This document shows, one piece after another, positions 1-6,354 of a DNA stretch of 7,024 nucleotides (the first letter of the stretch is position 1; every line of letters starts with the position of its first letter). The stretch covers positions 1-7,024 of the forward strand of contig PITX01000067.1 of NCBI GenBank assembly GCA_017577345.1, given 5' to 3'. A model generated the notes under the pieces. The model did not search any database. It was not told the origin of the DNA and worked only from the letters and a program-made list of their open reading frames with translations. A program made the position numbers and the translations under genes. The DNA comes from Clostridiales bacterium (GTDB lineage: Bacteria > Bacillota > Clostridia > Oscillospirales > Oscillospiraceae).

Positions 1-538
1 GGAGGCAGACCGTGCCTGCCACCAACAGCGGCAGCAGCGCAAAGGTATCCAACCAGATGTTATTCCAGTAGTAGCCGCATACCCAGGAGCAGAAGGCATA
101 CATCATTGCAAAAAATGCAATGGAGCTGTCATTCCTGCGATAGACGATTTTGAGGAACAGGGCAAAAAACAGCCCGGCACAGGATATTTTCAAAATCGTC
201 AGCAGGGCGAAAAATTCCGTCAGAACGGAGCTCGGTACTAAAATGCACAGCCAGTTCAGCGGGCTTGCAAGGTAGTAGGCAAAGAGAGACGCATAGCCCG
301 TGCCCATGCCGATATTCCATGTGTACTGCAACGAGCCGCCGGAAAGCAGCTTATCGCGGAATGCAGAGAAAAACGGGTAATACTGATGCCATTCGTCATG
401 CGCCAAAATCATGCTGTCGCCGAACGGGTAAAGACCTGCAATCGCAAAAACGATACAGGCTACAGAGAATGGGATCAGGAATGCCAGCGCAAGCGGCATG
501 CGATCCTCTTTTTTCTTTTTCAGTGGGGAAGATTTCAT
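1..538 (-). CDS. Second YfhO copy, possibly translated from its own start (partial)
   Basis: This is the second module of the long frame, listed separately because it has its own good initiation site: ATG at 538-536 preceded by AGGAGG with an 8-nt spacer. The 179 visible residues align without gaps to residues 1-179 of module 1 with about 28 differences by hand count. KKKK, the first membrane segment, LAHDEWHQY, GMGTGYASLFAYYL and NNIWLD are all retained. The KKKK start predicts a cytoplasmic N-terminus. The C-terminal part lies beyond the left edge, so completeness cannot be judged. It may be an independent protein, the C-terminal half of a fusion, or both; the reading frame alone cannot decide. 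Confidence 0.5.
   Translation of the reverse strand, partial: MKSSPLKKKKEDRMPLALAFLIPFSVACIVFAIAGLYPFGDSMILAHDEWHQYYPFFSAFRDKLLSGGSLQYTWNIGMGTGYASLFAYYLASPLNWLCILVPSSVLTEFFALLTILKISCAGLFFALFLKIVYRRNDSSIAFFAMMYAFCSWVCGYYWNNIWLDTFALLPLLVAGTVCL
1..538 (-). repeat. Direct repeat, copy 2 (5' part of second YfhO module)
   Basis: Aligns base for base with 2776-3313 at a constant offset of 2775 bp. I count about 105 mismatches and no indels over 538 bp, roughly 80% identity. The repeat continues past the left edge, so its true length is unknown. It reflects duplication of a coding module, not a mobile element. Confidence 0.9.
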
Positions 539-3313
539 TGTTCGTACCTCCTCATTTTTTCCGAGCCGCGCCAGCAGATTTGTCCGTATCTGTCCTGAAC
601 CTGTGCTGTCCTGATGGGTCATCATTTCCTCAGGCGGATCGGGAAAAAGTGTATCGTCCTTCCGGCGAAGGTAGATCAGTCCGCCAAACAGGAGCAGTGC
701 CGCCACGGAGAGAAGACATCCCGCGGTCAGCCCCGGAGTAGAGTAGCTTAAAGTGACTGTGTGCGTGCCCGCACTGAGTGGGAAGGAAATCACTGCATCC
801 GTCAGCTTGACGGAGGGATTTGAAGGATCAAAGGTGGCCGCAAGCTCCACTTCCTCGCCGTCCACCGTTGCCGTCCAGCCCGGTTCATAGGGAACAGAGG
901 TGTAGAACAGACCGTCTTTCCTTGCCGTCACGCTGCCCGTCAGCTTGGTATCCGTTACCTCCGTGAGCTCCCATGGCTCATCGGCAAGCTCCGCAAGGCC
1001 ACGCTGATAAGCAATGTCATCCATCATTTCTACATCCGCATAGAAACTGCCCTGCCAGCCGGGATCGACGAAGTAGACCAGCATGATCTCATCACCTGCT
1101 GCGAGCCGTCCGAGGCTGAACATGCCGCAGGATTTGATGTAGCGATCACAGATGCTTTCGCCGTTGCGATAGATATAGACCGTGCTGATATCCGGAAAGC
1201 TCGTTGTTGCGCAATATAGCGCATCAGACGGTGCGCGATAGATCACGCCGAATGTGGTACGCTCGGTCGTGCCGACACAGCTATAGGAAAACTGTGTACC
1301 GTTGTCAGTTACCGCAATCGTACTGCCTTCATTCCACGAAATCGCCTGTTCACAGGGTACAGGCGTATATAGCGGCTCATGCACACCGGTCGCAAGGCAG
1401 AACAGGTCGTTCTGCTCCCGGATGGGGTTATCGGTTTCTTCCTCCGCCGCGAAATCAGCCAGCTCGCTCTCCGTCATAAAGCCGAGAGAAATGAAAGAAT
1501 CGTTGCGCAGGAGATTGGTATTGCCTTCTGTTGCAATCAGGGTGTTATCCTTCGGATCGCGGAACTGCCCCTCTCGGTCAAGCAGATACTTAATGCCGCA
1601 CATTGTGTTGGAAAACGGAGGAGATTCGTTGTAGACATACCAATTGCAGCTCAGCAGGGATGAAAGACCGAGAGCCGGAGAAAAACGGTTAAAATTGACA
1701 TTTGCAGATGAGGTAAAGACGGAAGCGCCGTGATAATTGTTGAGTGCACCGTCATTACGCGACTGCGTAACGGTCGTCTCCGTGCGCCAAAAGGGGGTAT
1801 TGCCATCCTCCAGTTCATCCACCTTCTCTAGCAGGAGCTGTACCGCCTCGCCGTCCTTCGGATAATCGGCGCGTGCGGTAAAATGTACCTGCTCAACACC
1901 AAGTCTGAAGCAGGAAATCATCTCGCAGGCGATCACCGCCATCAGAATCACCGTGGAAGCAATACGGCGTATACGGCTGTCGCCGTAGGTCAGGAAAAAT
2001 GCGATCATTGCACATAGAACGATAACTGCCATTGTAATGGAGCCGGCTGCAAGGCCCTCTGCGCCACAGGCATTCCAGATCAACAGGCCGGCGATCGGCA
2101 CGATGATGAGCAGATACCACTTCTTAAAGCCATCCATCAGCGTGTAGGCGCGATATGCCATGCAGATCGTCACGAAGCTGAACAGGAAGCTGAAGCGGTA
2201 CGGCAGTCCGTTTGGAAAATGGAAGCCGTGCCAAAAATAATTCAACCCTTGGAATACAAAGCTCAGCAGCAGGAAGAACAGCAGAAAAACATTGCAAAGC
2301 TTCTCGCGCAGGGTGATCTTGCTGCAGCAGCAGAAATAGAGTGCCAGAATCACAGTGGAGAAGCCGCAGTAGATATTCGGCAGTCCCGCCGGCAGAATAT
2401 CGGTAATAGACGGGGTGGGCATCAGATTGCTAAGGATCTGCGTTGATGCGCTCCACAGTCCGGGAATCTTACCGGTGCCGGCGGATACGAAATTCATCGC
2501 AAAAGGTGCTACGATCGTGTTTCCGGCAGCATAGGTGTTCGCCATTGCCTTGAGTGTCGGAATCAGCAACACCGCGGCAAGTCCGAAGCCAAGCAGGGTA
2601 CAAACGCCGATGCGCAGGAAGCGCCGCAGGAAGCTTTTCCAGCTCCGCCAGCAGACAATGCAGTAGACGACGAAGGAAAGAAACACGAAAACGCAGCAGA
2701 TATAAGACAAATAATAATTGCACCAAAGCGAAAGTGCCAGCGCGATCACATACAGACGGAATTTGCCGTCGCGCAGGAGGCAGACCGTGCCTGCCACCAA
2801 CAGCGGCAGGAGCGCAAAGGTGTCCAGCCAGATATTGTTCCAGTAGTAGCCGCACACCCAGGAGCAAAATGCATACAGTAGTCCGAAGAACGCAATGGAA
2901 ATATCATTTTTGCGATAAACGATTTTGAAAAACAGCGCCATAAACAGTCCGGCGCAGGGGATTTTCACGATTGTCAGCAACGCGAAAAATTCCGTCAGGG
3001 CAGAGCTCGGAACTGCGATGCACAGCCAGTTTAACGGACTTGCAAGATAGTAGGCAAAGAGGGAGGCATAGCCTGTGCCCATGCCGACATTCCATGTGTA
3101 CTGCAGTGAGCCGCCGGTAAGCAGCTTTTCGCGGAATGCGGAGAAAAACGGAAAGTACTGCATCCAGCCGTCATGCGCCAGAATCGTGTCATCACCGAAC
3201 GGGTAAAGCCCCGCAAGGGCGAAGACAATGCATGCCGTTACAAACGGGAGTAAAAAAGCCATCGCAAGTGGAATGCGGCTTTCTTTTTTCTTTTTTAACG
3301 GAGAAATCCTCAT
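1..3313 (-). CDS. Tandem-duplicated YfhO-family membrane protein (two YfhO modules in one open frame, 3' end cut off)
   Basis: Seen: the frame opens with ATG at 3313 and has no stop through position 2 (1104 codons). Module 1 (residues 1-925) has a KKKK cytoplasmic N-terminus, a first membrane segment at about 15-37, then an outer loop LAHDGWMQY (45-53). Further YfhO hallmarks follow: NNIWLD (159-164), FPNGLPYRFSF (366-376), many hydrophobic segments, a large soluble part, PYEPGW...VDG (808-819) and a last membrane segment (about 865-882). A polar linker (883-925) leads into module 2. Family knowledge: YfhO proteins are GT-C-like membrane proteins; the Bacillus subtilis member works with CsbB in lipoteichoic acid glycosylation. 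Inference: Asp48 is the likely catalytic acid, acting outside the membrane on a lipid-linked sugar; the substrate is unknown. The start overlaps the kinase stop by 4 bp, with GAGGA about 9 nt upstream, so the genes are probably translationally coupled. An ordinary YfhO has one module; the fusion depends on the A6 run at 555-560. Confidence 0.85.
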   Translation of the reverse strand, partial: MRISPLKKKKESRIPLAMAFLLPFVTACIVFALAGLYPFGDDTILAHDGWMQYFPFFSAFREKLLTGGSLQYTWNVGMGTGYASLFAYYLASPLNWLCIAVPSSALTEFFALLTIVKIPCAGLFMALFFKIVYRKNDISIAFFGLLYAFCSWVCGYYWNNIWLDTFALLPLLVAGTVCLLRDGKFRLYVIALALSLWCNYYLSYICCVFVFLSFVVYCIVCWRSWKSFLRRFLRIGVCTLLGFGLAAVLLIPTLKAMANTYAAGNTIVAPFAMNFVSAGTGKIPGLWSASTQILSNLMPTPSITDILPAGLPNIYCGFSTVILALYFCCCSKITLREKLCNVFLLFFLLLSFVFQGLNYFWHGFHFPNGLPYRFSFLFSFVTICMAYRAYTLMDGFKKWYLLIIVPIAGLLIWNACGAEGLAAGSITMAVIVLCAMIAFFLTYGDSRIRRIASTVILMAVIACEMISCFRLGVEQVHFTARADYPKDGEAVQLLLEKVDELEDGNTPFWRTETTVTQSRNDGALNNYHGASVFTSSANVNFNRFSPALGLSSLLSCNWYVYNESPPFSNTMCGIKYLLDREGQFRDPKDNTLIATEGNTNLLRNDSFISLGFMTESELADFAAEEETDNPIREQNDLFCLATGVHEPLYTPVPCEQAISWNEGSTIAVTDNGTQFSYSCVGTTERTTFGVIYRAPSDALYCATTSFPDISTVYIYRNGESICDRYIKSCGMFSLGRLAAGDEIMLVYFVDPGWQGSFYADVEMMDDIAYQRGLAELADEPWELTEVTDTKLTGSVTARKDGLFYTSVPYEPGWTATVDGEEVELAATFDPSNPSVKLTDAVISFPLSAGTHTVTLSYSTPGLTAGCLLSVAALLLFGGLIYLRRKDDTLFPDPPEEMMTHQDSTGSGQIRTNLLARLGKNEEVRTMKSSPLKKKKEDRMPLALAFLIPFSVACIVFAIAGLYPFGDSMILAHDEWHQYYPFFSAFRDKLLSGGSLQYTWNIGMGTGYASLFAYYLASPLNWLCILVPSSVLTEFFALLTILKISCAGLFFALFLKIVYRRNDSSIAFFAMMYAFCSWVCGYYWNNIWLDTFALLPLLVAGTVCL
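547..552 (-). promoter_or_regulatory. Strong internal Shine-Dalgarno (AGGAGG) before second YfhO module
   Basis: Read on the minus strand, AGGAGG is followed by eight bases and then ATG at 538. This is an optimal ribosome binding site in the middle of an open frame, at exactly the codon where homology to the first module's N-terminus restarts. It is better than the site of module 1 (GAGGA) and strongly suggests that ribosomes can start at codon 926. Confidence 0.8.
555..560 (-). other. A6 run at the YfhO-YfhO junction that sets the reading frame
   Basis: On the minus strand the frame reads GGA AAA AAT GAG. With seven A's it would read AAA AAA TGA and stop inside the Shine-Dalgarno region. 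With five A's it would read on to CAA TGA, stopping in an ATGA overlap with the second ATG, the same arrangement as at the kinase/YfhO junction. A_AAA_AAT also fits the general -1 slip heptamer pattern (X XXY YYZ), and a -1 slip there meets TGA at once. Whether slippage happens is not shown by the sequence. Confidence 0.6.
2776..3313 (-). repeat. Direct repeat, copy 1 (5' part of first YfhO module)
   Basis: Partner of 1-538. The similarity is patchy: the segment matching 301-360 differs at about 5 of 60 positions, while the one matching 421-480 differs at about 20 of 60. Because the offset is a multiple of three, recombination between the copies would remove exactly 925 codons and leave an intact single-module gene. 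Confidence 0.9.
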
Positions 3314-4158
3314 ATCTGTTTTTCCTCAATTTCCACAAGGCGTTTCATCAGATAAGGCAGCGTCTGCTCAAAATTCACGCCGTACCAGCGCGATTCGGGA
3401 TCCTTCGCAGTCACGCGGATGGTCTTTACAACATAATCTGCCGCCAGTGCGATCGCCTCCGATGCAGGCAGTCCGAGCGTCAGTGCTCCTGCACAGGTCG
3501 AGGCGAACAGGTCACCCGTGCCGTAGAAAACGGACGGGATATACGCCGTATTGTGCAGACAGAGCTTGCCGTTTTTGTCCATCGCCGCAACGCCCATGTG
3601 CGTTTCGTCCATGCGCAGGCCTGTTACGATCGCGGTCTTTGCGCCGAGAGAAAGCAGCTTTTCCAGAAGCTGCCGCACGAAGCTCTCCTCATGCCGCTGA
3701 CGGTAGGCTTCTCCGGTCAGCAGACAGGCTTCTGTCACATTCGGTGTGATCACATCCGCATGACGGCAAAGCTCCTTCATCCGCTCCGGGAACTCCGGTG
3801 CAAAGCCGGGATACAGCTTGCCGTGATCAGCCATGACCGGATCGACAAAAATCAGATTGTTGTTCGTGCCGAAATCCGAAAAAATTTGCTCCACCTGAGA
3901 AATCTGTTCCTCTGAGCCGAGATAGCCCGTGTAGATCGCGTCAAAACGGACACCCATCGACCTCCAGTGGTCTGTGATCGGCACAAGGCTGTCCGTCAGT
4001 TCACGGCTGACAAAGCCGTCGAACGCGGTATGCGCAGAAAGCAGCACCGTAGGCAGTGCGGCACATTCCAGCCCCATGGCGGAAAGCACCGGAAGTGCAA
4101 TGCTCTGCGAGCATTTCCCGATACAGGAAAAATCCTGTATACTGACAATTCGTTTCAT
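3310..4158 (-). CDS. pdxK: Pyridoxamine/pyridoxal kinase (vitamin B6 salvage, ribokinase-like)
   Basis: 282 residues, a normal length for the PdxK/PdxY family. These cytoplasmic enzymes phosphorylate pyridoxal, pyridoxamine or pyridoxine with ATP to feed the pyridoxal 5'-phosphate pool. Seen: an N-terminal strand with QDFSCIGKCS (8-17) and LPTVLLSAHT (35-44), typical of Firmicutes pyridoxamine kinases; DPVMAD (106-111); TPN..E (138-143); and the ribokinase-family anion hole and catalytic base FYGTGD (211-216, Asp216). The ATG at 4158 has GAGGA a few bases upstream and lies just downstream of a TATAAT box, which supports the start. The stop TGA overlaps the ATG of the YfhO gene, so it is the first gene of a two-gene or longer unit. 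No functional link between B6 salvage and YfhO is evident. The exact preferred vitamer cannot be told from the sequence, and the related hydroxymethylpyrimidine kinases are the main alternative. Confidence 0.93.
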   Translation of the reverse strand: MKRIVSIQDFSCIGKCSQSIALPVLSAMGLECAALPTVLLSAHTAFDGFVSRELTDSLVPITDHWRSMGVRFDAIYTGYLGSEEQISQVEQIFSDFGTNNNLIFVDPVMADHGKLYPGFAPEFPERMKELCRHADVITPNVTEACLLTGEAYRQRHEESFVRQLLEKLLSLGAKTAIVTGLRMDETHMGVAAMDKNGKLCLHNTAYIPSVFYGTGDLFASTCAGALTLGLPASEAIALAADYVVKTIRVTAKDPESRWYGVNFEQTLPYLMKRLVEIEEKQI

Positions 4159-4187
4159 ACTTTTTCCTCAAAAGATAGATTATAGTT

Positions 4188-4216
4188 ATTATACCGCATA
4201 TTGGGAGGAAAAGAAA
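4188..4216 (-). promoter_or_regulatory. Probable promoter of the kinase-YfhO unit
   Basis: A perfect TATAAT lies on the minus strand at 4193-4188, 29 bp before the kinase ATG. The -35 region at about 4216-4210 is weak (TTTCTT at 17 bp or TTCTTT at 16 bp). A second TATAAT at 4184-4179 has no acceptable -35. The leader would be short, about 20-25 nt, and includes the ribosome binding site. Confidence 0.5.
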
Positions 4217-4276
4217 GAGAAAATATCAAACTTTGCTCCGCAAAAAACACAAAAAAAATGTCCGCTGCGCCGCTTC

Positions 4277-4305
4277 TTGACTTTTTTGTTTTTGAGGGAT
4301 ATACT
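4277..4305 (+). promoter_or_regulatory. Vegetative (sigma-A type) promoter of the topoisomerase genes
   Basis: TTGACT (4277-4282) and TATACT (4300-4305) are separated by exactly 17 bp, each one base from consensus. The expected start point is near 4312, giving a leader of about 45 nt. The spacer is T-rich, and runs of A (about 4241-4259) lie upstream, where an UP-like or curved element could act. This promoter also supports the start at 4358. Confidence 0.75.
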
Positions 4306-4314
4306 ATATATAGT
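4303..4314. promoter_or_regulatory. 12-bp perfect palindrome over the -10 box and start point
   Basis: ACTATATATAGT is a perfect inverted repeat that overlaps the end of the TATACT -10 box and the predicted transcription start. It could be an operator or a supercoiling-sensitive melting region, or chance in an AT-rich promoter. No matching second site was seen. Confidence 0.3.
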
Positions 4315-4357
4315 GGATTATTATGCGATAATATGCACAAAATGTGTGAGGGATAGT

Positions 4358-6337
4358 ATGGCAAAGAAACAGGTTTACGGAAACGAAAGCATTACCACGC
4401 TCAAGGGCGCCGACCGCGTCCGCAAGCGTCCTGCCGTTATTTTCGGCTCGGATGATCTGATCGGCTGTCAGCACGCCGTGTTTGAAATTCTCTCCAATGC
4501 CATTGATGAGGCAAGAGAAGGCTACGGCGATCTGATCGTCGTCACCCGCTATGAGGATAAAAGCATTGAAGTCGAGGACTTCGGACGCGGTTGTCCGGTG
4601 GACTGGAACGAGAAGGAACAGCGGTTCAACTGGGAGCTGGTCTTCTGCGAAATGTACGCCGGCGGCAAATATGACAACAACAGCGGCGACAATTACGAAT
4701 ATTCTCTCGGTCTGAACGGTCTCGGCACCTGCGCCACGCAGTATGCCTCGGAATTTTTCGATGCCCGGATCTACCGCGACAGCTTCAAATATACCCTTCA
4801 TTTTGAAAAGGGCGAGATCGTCGGCAAGATGACCAAGGAGCCTGCCGACCGCAAAAAGACCGGCTCCTGCTTCCGCTGGAGACCCGATCTGGAGGTATTT
4901 ACCGATATCAATATCCCTGTAGAATACTATCTGGATGTACTCAAGCGGCAGGCCGTCGTCAATGCAGGCATCACCTTCCGTTTCCGCAATCAGGTCGGAA
5001 GTAAATTTGAAACGACGGAGTTTCGCTATGAGCGCGGTATCCTCGACTACATTACCGAGCTGACAGAGGGCAACTCCTTTACCATGCCGCAGCTCTGGGA
5101 ATGTGAACGCAAGGGTCGTGACCGTGAAGACAAGCCCGATTACAAGGTCAGGATCGCCGCCGCCGTCTGCTTCTCGCGCAGTATGAGCCTGCTGGAATAC
5201 TACCACAACTCCTCGTGGCTGGAGCATGGCGGCTCTCCCGATAAGGCCGTTCGAAACGCTTTCGTCTACGCCATTGATGCCTACCTGAAGCAGACGAACA
5301 AATATGTCAAAAATGAATCCAAAATCACCTTTCAGGATGTTGCGGACTGCCTTGTGATCGTCACCAACTGCTTCTCCACACAGACCTCCTACGAAAATCA
5401 GACCAAAAAGTCGATCAACAACAAATTCATTCAGGATGCAATGACAGAGTTCCTCCGCAGCCGCCTGCAGGTCTATTTTATTGAAAACAAGGCGGAAGCG
5501 GATAAGATCGCCGATCAGGTGCTTGTCAACAAGCGCAGCCGTGAAACCGCAGAAAAAGCCCGTATCACGGTAAAAAAGAAGCTGTCCGGCTCGCTTGATA
5601 TTTCCAATCGCGTGCAGAAATTCGTCGATTGCCGAAGCCGCGATGCCTCCGTGCGTGAGCTGTATATCGTGGAGGGCGACTCCGCTATGGGCAGCGTCAA
5701 GCAGTCCAGAAATGCGGAATTTCAGGGCATCATGCCCGTCCGCGGAAAAATTCTCAACTGTCTGAAGGCGGACTACGGCAGAATTTTCAAGAGCGAGATC
5801 ATCACAGACCTCCTGCGCGTCATCGGCTGCGGCGTGGAGATCAAGGATAAGCGCGTCAAGGATCTGGCGGAGTTCGACATCGGCAATCTGCGCTGGAACA
5901 AGATCGTCATCTGTACCGATGCCGATGTGGACGGCTACCAGATCCGCACACTGATCCTGACGATGCTCTACCGTCTGGTACCGACCCTCATCCGCGAAGG
6001 CTATGTCTATATTGCGGAGTCTCCGCTGTTTGAAATCAACACGAAGGACAAGACATGGTTTGCCTACAGTGAGGCGGAAAAGGCGGAGATCCTTGCAAGG
6101 ATCGGCAATCAGAAGGTCACCGTTGCAAGAAGCAAGGGCCTCGGCGAAAACGATCCGGAAATGATGGCTCTGACGACCATGAATCCCGCGACCCGCCGCA
6201 TGATCAAGGTCATGCCGGAGGATGCGGAAAAAACCGCGCTTTACTTTGATCTGCTGCTGGGTGACAATCTGGCAGGCAGAAAGGATTATATTGCAGAAAA
6301 CGGCAGCCAGTATCTCGATCTGGCGGATCTTTCCTGA
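4358..6337 (+). CDS. parE: Divergent type IIA topoisomerase subunit B (ParE/GyrB-like ATPase)
   Basis: 659 residues, the size of ParE and of GyrB forms lacking the large proteobacterial insertion. It is the ATP-driven gate and TOPRIM subunit that works with a GyrA/ParC partner to alter supercoiling or unlink chromosomes. Seen: RKRPAVIFGS (22-31); ATPase helix EILSNAIDEA with Asn47 (43-52); EDFGRG with Asp74 (73-78); GLNGLGT (118-124); transducer QTK with Lys350 (348-350). The TOPRIM domain has EGDSA with Glu439 (439-443), RGKILN (462-467) and DADVD (521-525). KGLGE (593-597) and a typical C-terminal tail follow. The core catalytic residues are present, but several near-invariant neighbours differ from standard GyrB (DFGRG for DNGRG, EGDSAMGS for EGDSAGGS), so it is probably a second, paralogous enzyme. 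The start at 4358 is set by GAGGGA about 5 nt upstream and the promoter at 4277. The frame is open further upstream, but that part would be antisense to the kinase. The choice of ParE over GyrB is uncertain. Confidence 0.9.
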   Translation: MAKKQVYGNESITTLKGADRVRKRPAVIFGSDDLIGCQHAVFEILSNAIDEAREGYGDLIVVTRYEDKSIEVEDFGRGCPVDWNEKEQRFNWELVFCEMYAGGKYDNNSGDNYEYSLGLNGLGTCATQYASEFFDARIYRDSFKYTLHFEKGEIVGKMTKEPADRKKTGSCFRWRPDLEVFTDINIPVEYYLDVLKRQAVVNAGITFRFRNQVGSKFETTEFRYERGILDYITELTEGNSFTMPQLWECERKGRDREDKPDYKVRIAAAVCFSRSMSLLEYYHNSSWLEHGGSPDKAVRNAFVYAIDAYLKQTNKYVKNESKITFQDVADCLVIVTNCFSTQTSYENQTKKSINNKFIQDAMTEFLRSRLQVYFIENKAEADKIADQVLVNKRSRETAEKARITVKKKLSGSLDISNRVQKFVDCRSRDASVRELYIVEGDSAMGSVKQSRNAEFQGIMPVRGKILNCLKADYGRIFKSEIITDLLRVIGCGVEIKDKRVKDLAEFDIGNLRWNKIVICTDADVDGYQIRTLILTMLYRLVPTLIREGYVYIAESPLFEINTKDKTWFAYSEAEKAEILARIGNQKVTVARSKGLGENDPEMMALTTMNPATRRMIKVMPEDAEKTALYFDLLLGDNLAGRKDYIAENGSQYLDLADLS

Positions 6338-6354
6338 TAAAGGACGGTATTCCT

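Noticed and set aside
265..741. 158-codon plus-strand open frame across the YfhO junction
   Set aside because: It is antisense to the YfhO frame, rich in Arg, Pro and Ser, with no family resemblance; it does not explain the junction.
2469..2867. 132-codon minus-strand frame inside the first YfhO module
   Set aside because: It is an out-of-frame shadow on the same strand; the frame from 3313 shows the YfhO motifs through this stretch.
1..3313. The 538-bp direct repeat as an insertion sequence or transposon end
   Set aside because: The repeat is coding sequence of homologous modules in the same phase, without terminal inverted repeats, a transposase or target-site duplications.
3136..3915. 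259-codon plus-strand open frame opposite the kinase and the YfhO start
   Set aside because: It is antisense to two well-supported genes and has a low-complexity, Arg/His/Cys-rich composition typical of shadow frames.
3974..4357. In-frame 128-residue N-terminal extension of the ParE-like gene
   Set aside because: It would lie antisense to the kinase gene and cross both promoters; the extension has no topoisomerase similarity, and the start at 4358 has its own Shine-Dalgarno and upstream promoter.
4304..5227. 307-codon minus-strand open frame opposite the ParE-like gene
   Set aside because: It is a shadow of a strongly coding plus-strand frame, with no recognisable domain and no convincing initiation site; the conserved GyrB/ParE motifs are on the other strand.
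6338..6354. Terminator between the two topoisomerase genes
   Set aside because: The gap is only 17 bp, contains the ribosome binding site of the second gene, and has no hairpin.
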